From the NCBI RefSeq assembly GCF_028278985.1, contig NZ_JANQTA010000018.1:1-64000 (forward strand): a stretch of DNA of 64,000 bases, given 5' to 3'. How positions within the stretch are numbered: the first letter of the stretch is position 1; each line of letters starts with the position of its first letter. Source of the DNA: Candidatus Nitrosopumilus sp. (GTDB taxonomy: Archaea > Thermoproteota > Nitrososphaeria > Nitrososphaerales > Nitrosopumilaceae). The notes under the pieces were generated by a model. The model ran no database searches, was not told where the DNA came from, and saw only the letters and a list, made by a program, of their open reading frames with translations. Shown in pieces: positions 1-8,644 of this stretch. Position numbers and translations under genes: made by a program.

Positions 1-2
1 CA

Positions 3-92
3 CCTGAACCAGAACCAACACCTGAACCAGAACCAACACCTGAACCAGAACCAACACCTGAACCAGAACCAACACCTGAACCAGAACCAACA
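3..92 (+). repeat. Five perfect copies of an 18-bp tandem repeat
   Basis: The unit CCTGAACCAGAACCAACA is repeated five times without a mismatch and encodes PEPEPT in the Alba frame. It may continue leftwards outside the window. Perfect identity at DNA level suggests recent slippage, so copy number may vary between strains. Confidence 0.95.
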
Positions 93-404
93 CCAGGCCA
101 AAATGACAGTGACACTGATTCAAAACCTGTTGAAGAACGAGATGTGATTTTTGTTGGCACAAAACCAATTATGACTTATGTTTCTGCCACTTTGACTCAA
201 CTTTCTACTAGGGATACTGTTACTATCAAGGCTAGAGGAAAGAGAATCACTCAAGCAGTTGATGTGTCTCAAATGATTGTAAAAAGAATGGATTCTGTTG
301 GTTATGTTGTTAGTGATGTTAGAATCTCATCTGATTCTTTAACATCCCAGGATGGAAAACAACGTAATGTTTCAACAATGGAAATTGATATCTCAAAAAA
401 CTAA
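3..404 (+). CDS. albA: Alba-family DNA/RNA-binding protein with Pro-Glu-Thr repeat extension (5' partial)
   Basis: The gene runs off the left edge, so its start is not seen. The visible N-terminal part is five exact PEPEPT hexapeptides, followed by a short acidic linker and a complete Alba domain of about 85 residues (from about position 141). The domain shows the family's opening VFVGxKPxMxYV-like segment and a basic KARGKRI stretch. Alba dimers coat DNA or RNA and act as nucleoid or RNA chaperones in most archaea. Usual Alba proteins are about 90-100 residues with no extension, so the disordered Pro/Glu-rich arm is the odd part. Repeat and domain share one reading frame without a stop. The domain call is firm; the role of the arm is unknown. 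Confidence 0.9.
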   Translation, partial: PEPEPTPEPEPTPEPEPTPEPEPTPEPEPTPGQNDSDTDSKPVEERDVIFVGTKPIMTYVSATLTQLSTRDTVTIKARGKRITQAVDVSQMIVKRMDSVGYVVSDVRISSDSLTSQDGKQRNVSTMEIDISKN

Positions 405-624
405 TTTAAAATATTTTATCATTATTGGTTCTGTTTCTTTATTTGCATTAATTCTTGTACTCAATTCTGATGACTCATGTGGCGTATCTCATATTCAAAT
501 TATTTCACAAATTAATTCGTATGAAAAAACACTTGATCCTGAATTTTGTGAAGAAATTGTAGAACGAATTGACACATTTAATGAAATATGTGAGCCAAAA
601 ATTGAAATTTTAGATTGTGGATAA
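352..624 (+). CDS. Small single-pass membrane protein, unknown function
   Basis: An ORF of up to 90 residues with one hydrophobic segment (about residues 19-37, rich in I, L, F, V) and a charged C-terminal domain holding four or five cysteines, including one at the penultimate residue. The layout suggests an N-terminally anchored protein with the Cys-containing part outside. The first ATG (352) lies inside the Alba gene; a second in-frame ATG at 367 shortens the overlap to 38 nt. The tail overlaps the convergent LysE gene by 15 nt. I recognise no family. It fills an otherwise empty 200-nt gap, which supports it being real. Confidence 0.5.
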   Translation: MENNVMFQQWKLISQKTNLKYFIIIGSVSLFALILVLNSDDSCGVSHIQIISQINSYEKTLDPEFCEEIVERIDTFNEICEPKIEILDCG

Positions 625-1236
625 ATCTACTTCTTTCAAAAAATTAATTCCAAAATAAACTAACATTGCACTTAATCCAATCGTTACTATTTTGTAATTT
701 CTGTTAGAAAGAATGTTTCTACTTTTAGATGCTAAATATGAAACTGCTCCCAACCACGCAAAATCCATCCATATGTGTAATGCAAACATGATGAGCACTC
801 CCCCAAATGCCCAGATCAACATGGCATCTGAAATGAGTTTGAAACCAATAGTCAGCCACCAAATTAGGAAAAATGGATTTAGTGCACTAAAAGCAATACC
901 AGCTAAAAGTGGGCCTCTAGTTGAATTACTGTTAATTGGATTGTTTTTGAAAACCGTTCTAATTTGTAATCCTGCAAAGACAAACAATGTAATGGCCCCT
1001 AAAATTGAAATTATTATTCTAAATTCAGGAAGTGCTTCAAAAGAGAAAACTCCAATTCCTAGCAAAATTACTAAAGGTAATTCCACCATTGTATGGCCAA
1101 TGGCCATTTTGATTCCTGCCTGAGCCCCCTGTTTCAATCCATAAGTGATATTTGCAGCAAAAAGTGGACCTGGTGCCATCACTCCTGAGGCTGATATGTC
1201 AATTACAATTAATGCAAATTCAAAAACTTGAATCAA
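610..1236 (-). CDS. LysE-family amino-acid exporter
   Basis: 208 residues with about six hydrophobic segments, the family's usual size. The N-terminal region reads APGPLF followed by GLKQGAQAG and a GHTMVE segment, the typical LysE/RhtB pattern. Family members export lysine, arginine, homoserine or threonine; the substrate cannot be told here. The start is TTG at 1236; the nearest upstream ATG in that strand is closed by a stop almost at once. It converges on the small membrane protein to its left. Confidence 0.85.
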   Translation of the reverse strand: MIQVFEFALIVIDISASGVMAPGPLFAANITYGLKQGAQAGIKMAIGHTMVELPLVILLGIGVFSFEALPEFRIIISILGAITLFVFAGLQIRTVFKNNPINSNSTRGPLLAGIAFSALNPFFLIWWLTIGFKLISDAMLIWAFGGVLIMFALHIWMDFAWLGAVSYLASKSRNILSNRNYKIVTIGLSAMLVYFGINFLKEVDLSTI

Positions 1237-1280
1237 TTATCTCATATCTGTGATATTTTGTTATGAAATAAAGCTTAGAA

Positions 1281-1994
1281 TTATCTATACATTGTATCTT
1301 TGAGATGTTTTGATTCTTCTTCAGTTTCTTTGATTACTGCTTCAGCTTTTTCAGCCTCTTGCTGTAATGATGGAATGTTGCATGATGCTCCTGGAATTAA
1401 TTGAGACATTGCAATACAAAGTTGTGCACTTGATTTGAAATCTGGACCATTTCCATCAGTATGGAAAATTATCACAATTACATCTTGACCGCTTAAACTA
1501 CCTTCATTTAGAAGCATTCCTGGAATTCCAGGAACAGTGCCGTGTTCTAAAACTTTGAGTCCTGCATCCTTTACTTTTTGTCTGGCAGCATCTGTACTAC
1601 CAATTCCTATCATTTCTTCATTTCCATCAGGTGATTTGATTGCAACACTGCTAACAATTAATCCAATTTTGTGTTTCTTTGCCCACTTTAGCATTGTTTT
1701 AGCTGTAATTCTATGCAATGACTGATCAAGAGTTAGATATGACAAAAAGACTCCAATTTTCAGATCTTCATTGACAAAAATTCTAGTTGGATAATTTGGT
1801 TTTCCGTCTTTTACCACACTGATTGGAGGAAAAATATCTGAATCGATAATTCCTACTTGTTCAAATTGTGATGTATGAATCATTGATTCTGTTGCAATGG
1901 CACTGCTAAATCCTACTGATGGAAATCCATCAATTAGGTATCCGTTTTCTAAATTAATTGGCTTAAGTTCTTTAATTCTAATTCTTGGATACAA
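1281..1994 (-). CDS. PAC2-family protein (proteasome assembly chaperone 2-like)
   Basis: 237 residues starting at a TTG. It carries the PAC2-family opening (LIDGFPSVGFSSAIATESM), the region around residues 120-160 with IGSTDAARQK, and the PGIPGMLLNEG segment. A C-terminal helical, Glu/Lys-rich tail (about residues 205-237) may be a short coiled coil. In eukaryotes PAC2 helps assemble the proteasome alpha ring; archaeal homologues are widespread but their role is not established. A proteasome beta subunit lies far away at 52 kb, so there is no operon link here. Confidence 0.85.
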   Translation of the reverse strand: MYPRIRIKELKPINLENGYLIDGFPSVGFSSAIATESMIHTSQFEQVGIIDSDIFPPISVVKDGKPNYPTRIFVNEDLKIGVFLSYLTLDQSLHRITAKTMLKWAKKHKIGLIVSSVAIKSPDGNEEMIGIGSTDAARQKVKDAGLKVLEHGTVPGIPGMLLNEGSLSGQDVIVIIFHTDGNGPDFKSSAQLCIAMSQLIPGASCNIPSLQQEAEKAEAVIKETEEESKHLKDTMYR

Positions 1995-2058
1995 TATCTT
2001 AATTTCTAAATTATAGAATAATAGTTTTTATCTACTTTTTTCGGCTAATGATAATTTC

Positions 2059-3153
2059 TTAGCAGGCACATTTATCTTCAATGCTGCTCAGATTATCAAG
2101 ATACATTCCTTCTTTCTTGTATTCTTCAACTACTGATGCTACATCTTTACTTAATTTAATGGCAATATGATTTGCAACTACGGCAAATCTCTGTTGAAAT
2201 TTGTAAATAAAGCAAAAAATCATATCGTGTTGTTGTAGCAACGGACCAGTTACATATAGTCCTGGAGATTTTGTAGATTCATCATATGAGTTTAGTTGTG
2301 CTTTTCCTTCCTCCCAATCAAACAACTCTTTGATTAATGATAGACTTCCTGCAAATCCTGTTGCAAGAATTGGTTTTGTTTTTGACGGAATTTTCTTTTG
2401 TTCAGTATAAACTGTATATTCATCTTGATTCTTTTCTACTTTGATAACTCTTCCAGTATGAAATTCAATTGTGTTGTTGGCATTAGCCCTTCTAAGTCTG
2501 TCTTTTGTATATGGTGATATTGTTCTGCTAGGATCAATATCTTCACTCTCAAGCAAGTTTTCCTTGTCAATAATTAGAACACGCTTTTTTCTTTCAGCCA
2601 AATTAATTGCCGTATCCATACCACTTTCATAACCCCCAACAACTAAAAATTCATCACCCTGAACTTCATCCCAATTGGTAATCAGACTGTTATGGATACA
2701 ATGCTCTGAACCTGGAAATGTATTGTCTTTTGGATATTGAAATTCACCACCAGACCAAACTAAGATTTGTGTTTCAATATTTCCTTTATCAGTATTGATG
2801 ACAAATCCTTCTTTAGTTTTTGTAACTGAATCTACGTTGGTCCAAGTTTGAACAGGTAACTCAAAATGGTCAGCAAGTTTTTTGAGATAAGCTGCATACT
2901 CATGTCCACTTGGATGTTCTGTTTGAAGTGTCAAAGCTGGAGATGTATCAAAAGAGATAGCGTTAAGATCTATCATTCTAAATGTATTGCTGAAAAATGA
3001 GGGAGTAAGTAACTTCATCTGCTTTGGCCATTTTAGAAACGAACTACCTATTTCATTGCGTTCTATAACTGTAAAATTAATTCCCATCTTTTTTAGAATT
3101 ATTGCAATTCCTATTCCTGATGGCCCTGCACCTACTACGACTACCTCGAACAT
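2059..3153 (-). CDS. FAD/NAD(P)-dependent pyridine nucleotide-disulfide-type oxidoreductase
   Basis: 364 residues with two Rossmann dinucleotide motifs: GAGPSGIG at about residues 8-15 for FAD, and GGYESGMD at about 173-180 for NAD(P)H. The architecture and the early KWPKQMKLLTPSF stretch resemble YpdA/flavin-monooxygenase-like reductases, not dihydrolipoamide dehydrogenases, because no CxxxxC redox pair follows the FAD motif. A Cys-Ala-Cys sits at the very C-terminus, which could be redox active or metal binding. It may be a low-molecular-weight thiol or disulfide reductase, but the substrate is not readable. Confidence 0.75.
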   Translation of the reverse strand: MFEVVVVGAGPSGIGIAIILKKMGINFTVIERNEIGSSFLKWPKQMKLLTPSFFSNTFRMIDLNAISFDTSPALTLQTEHPSGHEYAAYLKKLADHFELPVQTWTNVDSVTKTKEGFVINTDKGNIETQILVWSGGEFQYPKDNTFPGSEHCIHNSLITNWDEVQGDEFLVVGGYESGMDTAINLAERKKRVLIIDKENLLESEDIDPSRTISPYTKDRLRRANANNTIEFHTGRVIKVEKNQDEYTVYTEQKKIPSKTKPILATGFAGSLSLIKELFDWEEGKAQLNSYDESTKSPGLYVTGPLLQQHDMIFCFIYKFQQRFAVVANHIAIKLSKDVASVVEEYKKEGMYLDNLSSIEDKCAC

Positions 3154-3255
3154 AGGTTGTGTTTCGTGCGTAGACTATTAAAACGTTAAATAATTTTATT
3201 AACAATTAATAAGATTCCATTAAATCTTAATATACAAAAATGCCTTAGATTTCCT

Positions 3256-3429
3256 ATGGAAGAATACGAAGCATACGATGTTAAAGCAAGAAAAAAAGTC
3301 AAGATTATTGATCCCGAAGTTGTTCAACTCAAAAACAAGCGTTGGGCACTAAAAGGCAAGAGCTCTGAAACAGGTTTGACAGTATTTCGTATGATTGGAA
3401 AAGAACAAGCAGAAAAACTAAAAAAATAA
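3256..3429 (+). CDS. 57-residue DUF5679-like protein lacking cysteines
   Basis: A 57-codon ORF from ATG 3256 to TAA 3429. The middle (IIDPEVVQLKNKRWALKGK followed by TGLTVFRMIG) matches by eye the pattern of DUF5679 zinc-ribbon proteins, where a lysine-rich strand and a KNGRPALKG-like strand are framed by two CxxC pairs. Here no cysteine is present: the first pair is replaced around YDVKAR and the second around SSETG. It could be a ribbon fold kept without zinc. It sits 9 nt before the next zinc-ribbon gene and probably shares its transcript. A TTAATATAC stretch about 28 nt upstream of the ATG could serve as its TATA box. Confidence 0.7.
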   Translation: MEEYEAYDVKARKKVKIIDPEVVQLKNKRWALKGKSSETGLTVFRMIGKEQAEKLKK

Positions 3430-3438
3430 CTACCGACA

Positions 3439-4245
3439 ATGAGTGATGAAAATCAACCCTACAGTAAAACAGGCAAGTTTGTTGAAAATCTAAAAACCAC
3501 ACAAAATTCTACTGATGAGGATAAAGAGCTATATTCAAAATACGTCCCAAAATATATTCAAAAGAACTGGAAAAGTATATTCTCAAAACAATTGTATGGC
3601 ATTGGAAAAGATATACTTCATACCAATAACCTCTTGATACAATATGGCTTTACAAAACAAAGACCCCCCGTACCTGAACAGGGAAGTAGCCAGTATTCAT
3701 TTACTGATAAAAATGATCAAATACATCTGTGGGGTTTTGGAATGGTATTTGCATCAGGAAATCATGGATTATATTTATGGCGTCATGAATTTGTCCCAAA
3801 ATTACTTGATATTAATTCACTTCCATCCAATGTCTGGTCTCCAGAACAGCTTCCAGAATGTACAATTCCCAAAACTCCTGATGAAACATCATTAATGTTA
3901 CAACTTCTTGTGAAATCCATCAAGTGGTTAGAACGATATGAAAATTGGGTGGTTGCAACATGTGGACAATCATATCGTGATAAATCTCTACGGTCTCCAA
4001 ATTCATCTAGCACATCGTCTCTTTATTTAGATCAAAAGTGGTCAGAGTTAAATGAAAAATTTGAAAAAATTCTAAAGAATTCTGAACCGGAACCCGTTGA
4101 GGATGTTATTGAAACAGAACCTGTACAACCAAATTTTGAGCAGCCTTCTGTTGTGCCAAAGAACACTTGTGGAGCCTGTGGTGAAAACTATCCTGAAGAC
4201 ATGAAATTCTGTCCATCTTGTAGTTGGGAAGAATTACCCTGCTAA
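3439..4245 (+). CDS. Uncharacterised protein with C-terminal zinc ribbon
   Basis: 268 residues. The first 200 form a soluble domain with several aromatic stretches (for example HLWGFGMVF and WRHEFVPKLL) that I do not recognise. A Pro/Glu-rich linker follows, then a compact zinc ribbon of the pattern CxxCxxx-CPSC (CGACGENY near residue 243, CPSC near 258). Such tails are common in archaeal proteins and give no specific function. The ATG at 3439 lies 9 nt after the preceding small gene. Its TAA overlaps the TAG of the convergent feoB by 4 nt. Confidence 0.7.
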   Translation: MSDENQPYSKTGKFVENLKTTQNSTDEDKELYSKYVPKYIQKNWKSIFSKQLYGIGKDILHTNNLLIQYGFTKQRPPVPEQGSSQYSFTDKNDQIHLWGFGMVFASGNHGLYLWRHEFVPKLLDINSLPSNVWSPEQLPECTIPKTPDETSLMLQLLVKSIKWLERYENWVVATCGQSYRDKSLRSPNSSSTSSLYLDQKWSELNEKFEKILKNSEPEPVEDVIETEPVQPNFEQPSVVPKNTCGACGENYPEDMKFCPSCSWEELPC

Positions 4246-5879
4246 ATTCCACCAAGTTTCAAAATTTTATCTGAATGTGCTAGCAGTAATGTAAACGCAG
4301 TTACTGCAACAACCTGTTTTCCTATCATTTTAAGTGCAAATATCCATGACATTTCACGAATGACTGTCAAGAAAGTTACAATACATGGAAGCAAGGTTCC
4401 AGCAAGATAAACTGCTGTCAAAATCTGTATTGCAGAAAGTGAGTTTACTAGACTTGGTTCAGCAAGTAGCAACAAACCGTCTTTTCGAATAGATCCAAAA
4501 ATTATTGCAAGTGCTGAATCCTCAGGCAGATTGAAAAATTGCATTAGAAAACCAATCTCATTTGCAAAATAATCAATAATACCTATCCAATCTATGATGG
4601 ATGCAACAAATGTGATTGCAAAGAAAATCGGAAGTGCCATCTTAAAGAATTGACTAATGTTACTCTTTGATTCTCTCCAAATTGAACTAAATGAAGGCCT
4701 CTCAAAGAATACTTGACCTTCAATCACTGGCATGTTTAACTTTAAGCGATTTTCCTTTCTGCTAACTAGTCTGGTGTAAAGAATTGTAGTTCCAGTCAAA
4801 TAAAGCAAGAATGGGGTTACCAACCATGGCATTCCTGCAGCAGCAAAAACCGCAATAGATGAACCAAATTGATACGAACATGCAGAGCCAAAACTAATTG
4901 CAGAAACAGTTGAACCTCTTGAACAACTCGAACAGGATCTACTACTGATGACAGCCGGTACATTACAACCAAATCCCATAACTATTCGAGTTACATCTCT
5001 TCCACTGACTCCGATTCTTTTTACTAGAGGATGGATTGCTAATGATGTTCTGTCTAACAACCCTGTAGCTTTGTAAATTCCAAGTAATACTGCGTATATT
5101 ACAACTACAGGAGCTGCCCAAACAAAAAGAAATGGACCCATAGAAACGAATCCATAATCTCCTGCAAGAATATCTCTTAATGGCGATGGAAGCGTATTCA
5201 GGTATTCTATTGGTACAGTAAGGAGATTTGAAATAATTGGATGAACAAAGTCTGCAAAATAATTTGCTCCAATAACTGATAGAATAGATGGAGAAAGCAA
5301 TAATGCCAATCCAATTAAAATTCCCATGTGCTCTTTTTCCAGAACTGTTGGTTTTGGTTTAATTGAAATTCCTGTATGAAATGTTTTGTTTGAAAATGTT
5401 CTTGGATTCTCTAAAGCATCAAAAATTTTACTTTTTTGAGATTCGGTAATTCTTCTTGCATCAACAGGTATTATTGGTACTTTAAGATCTTGCTCTAGAT
5501 TTTCCAGTTTTGTTGCAGCATTTTTTGAATTGACTCTGTCCCAATTTGTTGCTATTATTACTCCTTTTTTGTTTTTGATTAATGGAAGAAAATATTCAAG
5601 ATCATCGTCAATGTTTGTGGCACGTGCAACAAGCAATATCGTGTCGTTTCCTTGCATTGATGAAATTGCAATCTTTGTTGTTTCGCTGTCTGAGTCAAAA
5701 ACAATCCCAGGTGTATCGATGAAGGTGTATTCATCTTTGTTGTAAGATTCTCTTGAAACAGTAGAACCTTTAAGATTACTACTTTCAGCATACTTTCCTG
5801 TAAGTGAGGAGATTAATTGTGATTTTCCAACTCCTTCTTTTCCAATTACTGCAAATTGAAAATATTCATTATATGTCAT
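4242..5879 (-). CDS. feoB: FeoB-type ferrous iron transporter, short form
   Basis: 545 residues. An N-terminal GTPase domain has a P-loop GKEGVGKS (about residues 13-20), DTPG near residue 56 and a TNWD motif in place of the usual NKxD. A membrane part with about seven or eight hydrophobic segments follows, with the FeoB gate signature GFGCNVPAV near residue 302 and GSIRKDGLLLLA near 460. Bacterial FeoB is about 750-770 residues, so this form is compact. Directly after the gate motif is an unusual cysteine cluster (SCSSCS), then another Cys. FeoB imports Fe(II) across the cytoplasmic membrane. No FeoA is adjacent, but a small unknown gene precedes it by 20 nt. Confidence 0.88.
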   Translation of the reverse strand: MTYNEYFQFAVIGKEGVGKSQLISSLTGKYAESSNLKGSTVSRESYNKDEYTFIDTPGIVFDSDSETTKIAISSMQGNDTILLVARATNIDDDLEYFLPLIKNKKGVIIATNWDRVNSKNAATKLENLEQDLKVPIIPVDARRITESQKSKIFDALENPRTFSNKTFHTGISIKPKPTVLEKEHMGILIGLALLLSPSILSVIGANYFADFVHPIISNLLTVPIEYLNTLPSPLRDILAGDYGFVSMGPFLFVWAAPVVVIYAVLLGIYKATGLLDRTSLAIHPLVKRIGVSGRDVTRIVMGFGCNVPAVISSRSCSSCSRGSTVSAISFGSACSYQFGSSIAVFAAAGMPWLVTPFLLYLTGTTILYTRLVSRKENRLKLNMPVIEGQVFFERPSFSSIWRESKSNISQFFKMALPIFFAITFVASIIDWIGIIDYFANEIGFLMQFFNLPEDSALAIIFGSIRKDGLLLLAEPSLVNSLSAIQILTAVYLAGTLLPCIVTFLTVIREMSWIFALKMIGKQVVAVTAFTLLLAHSDKILKLGGI

Positions 5880-5899
5880 AAAAAAAATGTGAATTGGAC

Positions 5900-6154
5900 C
5901 TAGCTACATGATATCTTATTGATTTGAAATATTTCAGTCATGGTGGCATACTCTTCGATTTTTTGTTGTATGTCATCAGAAGTTGTATCATCCATGCCAG
6001 AAAAACCAGCTTGGAAAGCGATTTTATTTCCAGATACGTTCACATTTGCCACCTCCATATCTGCATAGACGTTAACGATTTCATTAGCCCACTCTTGTGC
6101 TTCGTTTTGGTCCACGTTTTGGACGTCAAGATTTACTTGAATCATCTTTGTCAT
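5900..6154 (-). CDS. Small unknown protein upstream of feoB
   Basis: 84 residues, acidic (pattern of alternating Val/Asp/Asn strands and a Glu-rich helix), reading like a compact alpha/beta domain. It ends CS and has no CxxC pair or membrane segment. It does not look like FeoA (no SH3-like beta barrel pattern of Gly and Leu). It is 20 nt upstream of feoB on the same strand, so co-transcription is likely. The ATG at 6154 is preceded by AT-rich sequence. It may be a cytosolic partner of the transporter, by position only. Confidence 0.6.
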   Translation of the reverse strand: MTKMIQVNLDVQNVDQNEAQEWANEIVNVYADMEVANVNVSGNKIAFQAGFSGMDDTTSDDIQQKIEEYATMTEIFQINKISCS

Positions 6155-6340
6155 ATGCCCACTTTTAGGCTCGCCCTATTTATCTATTATTAAAAATACC
6201 ATGAGATTTGATATTTATTATTAAAAATCACTAATTTACTAATAATTCTAAGAATGGCACCTGCCGACTTGTAGAATAAACAACATTTTCTAATTTTGTG
6301 TTAACAGGAATAGTAAATTAAACAAAGTAGGATTTTCAGA

Positions 6341-6892
6341 TCAAACTTTTGGAAGAGTTATTCCTTTTTGGTTTTGATATTTTCCTTTTCTGTCTTTGTA
6401 TGTTGTTTCGGGCTCTTCGTCACTTTCAAAAAACAAGACTTGAGCCAGGCCTTCATTTGCATAAATTTTTGCCGGTAATGGGGTTGTATTTGATATCTCT
6501 AGAGTTACATGACCTTCCCATTCAGGTTCAAATGGTGTGACATTAACTATAATTCCACATCTAGCATAAGTTGATTTTCCAAGACATACAGTCATTACAT
6601 TTTTTGGGATTTTGAAATATTCAACACTACGTGCAAGTGCAAATGAATTTGGAGGGACGATACACACTGGTCCTTTAAAATCAACAAAAGATTCAGAACT
6701 GAAATTTTTTGGGTCAATTATTGAATTGTTCACATTTGTAAAAATCTTAAACTCATCAGATACCCGCAAATCATATCCAAAAGACGAAACTCCATATGAA
6801 ATTGCATCGTCTCTCATCTGTGCTTGTTCAAAGGGTTCTATCATCCCATTTTCTAATGCTTGTTTTTTTATCCATCTGTCATTTTTGATCAT
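6341..6892 (-). CDS. dcd: dCTP deaminase
   Basis: 183 residues, the normal length for the family. Visible marks are the [13 protein letters not shown] segment (about residues 36-48), the KSTYARCGI stretch near residue 105, the catalytic-glutamate region [16 protein letters not shown], and the C-terminal [13 protein letters not shown] loop that closes over the triphosphate. The enzyme turns dCTP into dUTP for dTTP synthesis; some archaeal forms also hydrolyse dUTP, and the sequence alone does not decide. It fits with the ThyX-like gene at 55 kb only if that protein is a thymidylate synthase. Confidence 0.93.
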   Translation of the reverse strand: MIKNDRWIKKQALENGMIEPFEQAQMRDDAISYGVSSFGYDLRVSDEFKIFTNVNNSIIDPKNFSSESFVDFKGPVCIVPPNSFALARSVEYFKIPKNVMTVCLGKSTYARCGIIVNVTPFEPEWEGHVTLEISNTTPLPAKIYANEGLAQVLFFESDEEPETTYKDRKGKYQNQKGITLPKV

Positions 6893-6917
6893 ACTGTTTA
6901 CTTACACCTCGACATTT

Positions 6918-7076
6918 TCAATAACCAATTTTTTCTATTGTACACAATACAGGACGTTCTTTACCACATTTTATGCAAATTTCAGAATGATTGCTGTTTA
7001 TTTTTCCGCATGGACATTTCCAATAATCTATAGTGAAACTATGGTCCTCTTTTGTTGAGTCTAGGTTATTTTTCAT
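6918..7076 (-). CDS. 52-residue zinc-ribbon microprotein
   Basis: An ORF from ATG 7076 to TGA 6918. It contains two metal-knuckle pairs, CPCG near residue 21 and CIKCG near residue 34, then a lone Cys near 45. This is the arrangement of a small rubredoxin-like or ribbon fold. It lies 25 nt upstream of dcd on the same strand, so it may be co-transcribed. The function is unknown. Support comes from the motif and from the otherwise empty 370-nt gap. Confidence 0.6.
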   Translation of the reverse strand: MKNNLDSTKEDHSFTIDYWKCPCGKINSNHSEICIKCGKERPVLCTIEKIGY

Positions 7077-7204
7077 TTGTAAATGCCTCTAACAATTATT
7101 TGAATTTCATTTAACAGGTATTTCGTATCTTGTTTTGATTTTTGATTCGATATGATTTTCTTTTCGAGATATTGCACGTCGACGACTAATGATAATAATA
7201 ATTT

Positions 7205-7245
7205 AAGTGCTTATAATAATTATTATTAAGAATTATATAATACTT
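7205..7245 (+). promoter_or_regulatory. Putative operator and TATA box of the cobW operon
   Basis: A perfect 12-bp palindrome TAATAATTATTA (7214-7225) is flanked by near-matching CTTA/TAAG arms. A TATATAATA element at about 7235-7243 lies about 20-27 nt before the ATG, as expected for a leaderless archaeal gene. The AT palindrome next to TGATAATAATAA resembles Fur-superfamily boxes in style, which would suit a metal-chaperone operon. That link is inferred. Confidence 0.45.
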
Positions 7246-7261
7246 AATAATTGGTTGATCT

Positions 7262-8644
7262 ATGAGTGATACCAATCAACAAGTAGAAACAGTTCGTCCT
7301 AGTGATTATCGTGTTCCAGTTACTGTAGTTACTGGATTTCTAGGTTCTGGGAAAACCACTTTACTAAATTATATTCTAACAAAAGAACATGGAAAACGAA
7401 TTGCAGTAATCGAAAATGAATTTGGAGAAATTGGAATTGATAATGAGTTAGTAGTTGGTGCAGATGAAGAAATTTTTGAGATGAGTAATGGTTGTATTTG
7501 CTGCACTGTTAGAGGAGATCTTATTAGAGTTTTAGGAAACCTAATGAAAAGAAAAGACAAATTTGATTATATTTTAATTGAAACAACCGGTATGGCAGAC
7601 CCATCACCAGTTGCCCAAACATTCTTTGTTGATGATGATACAAAAGATAGTTTTGATCTTGACGCAATAGTTACAGTTGTTGATGCAAAACATGTTTGGC
7701 AACATATTGATGATAGTAGTGAATGCCAAGAACAAATCGCCTTTGCAGATATTATTTTACTAAATAAAACAGACCTTGTTACACCTGCTGAGATAGACAA
7801 GTTAGAACAAAAAATCTATTCTATGAATTCATTGGTTAAAATTTACCGAACACAAAATTCTGAAGTAGAACTTGAAAAGATTCTAAATGTAAAATCATTT
7901 GATCTAAAAGGAAAATTAGAACGCAAGCCAGATTTCCTTAAGGAAGATTTACCCTTTGAATGGATTGGAAAATACAAAATTTCAAACGGTCTTTATGAGA
8001 TTAATTTCAAAGAAGGACCTGACCCATCTATTAACATGGCAGTAATTCCTGTTAAGGAATCAGATGACATGGAATCAATCAAAGATATGGGTGTGAGAAC
8101 ATTTTCCAATAATATTGGCCCATATGCTAACGAGGATACGTTCACTCAATCCGAAAATCCAATAAAATTCACATTTCCTGAAGAGGGTTCATCAAAAATA
8201 AAATTCAAAATTGAAAATTCTGATTCAGATACATATGCAATATTTACAGAACATCTTCCTTCAGAGTATGAAATGACAATTTTAGATGGTGAACAAGTTA
8301 AAGAGCCACTAGAAACAAAGATTTATCCTCATAGTCACACTCACGACAATACCGTTTCTTCAATTGGAATAGACATTCCTGGTTCTGTTGATTACAACAA
8401 ATTTAATGAGTGGTTAGGAGATCTTTTACGAACAAAAGGAACTGACATCTTCCGCTCAAAGGGAATTGTTAGCATTAAAGATAGAGATGATAGAATCATT
8501 TTCCAAGGCGTACACATGTTACTTGATGTTACATCTGATAGACAATGGGAAGAAAATGAACAGAGAATAAACAATCTTGTATTCATCGGACGAAATCTGA
8601 ATCGAGAAGAAATCACAAAAGGATTTAGTTCATGTCTAATCTAA
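7262..8644 (+). CDS. CobW/COG0523-family GTPase, putative metal chaperone
   Basis: 460 residues. The P-loop [11 protein letters not shown] is near residue 24, the diagnostic CxCC metal site lies in [12 protein letters not shown] near residue 77, and ETTGMADP and NKTD motifs follow. A His cluster (HSHTHD, about residue 357) precedes the CobW C-terminal domain. The insertion between GTPase and C-terminal domains (about residues 220-350) is longer than in YeiR/YciC-like members. COG0523 proteins deliver Zn, Co or Fe to target enzymes. It starts an apparent operon with a WD40 protein (13-nt overlap) and precorrin-2 dehydrogenase, which could mean a link with metal insertion into tetrapyrroles, or a plain zinc role. 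Confidence 0.88.
   Translation: MSDTNQQVETVRPSDYRVPVTVVTGFLGSGKTTLLNYILTKEHGKRIAVIENEFGEIGIDNELVVGADEEIFEMSNGCICCTVRGDLIRVLGNLMKRKDKFDYILIETTGMADPSPVAQTFFVDDDTKDSFDLDAIVTVVDAKHVWQHIDDSSECQEQIAFADIILLNKTDLVTPAEIDKLEQKIYSMNSLVKIYRTQNSEVELEKILNVKSFDLKGKLERKPDFLKEDLPFEWIGKYKISNGLYEINFKEGPDPSINMAVIPVKESDDMESIKDMGVRTFSNNIGPYANEDTFTQSENPIKFTFPEEGSSKIKFKIENSDSDTYAIFTEHLPSEYEMTILDGEQVKEPLETKIYPHSHTHDNTVSSIGIDIPGSVDYNKFNEWLGDLLRTKGTDIFRSKGIVSIKDRDDRIIFQGVHMLLDVTSDRQWEENEQRINNLVFIGRNLNREEITKGFSSCLI

Noticed and set aside
1-92. CRISPR array from short direct repeats
   Set aside because: The repeats are tandem with no spacers and encode PEPEPT in frame with Alba.
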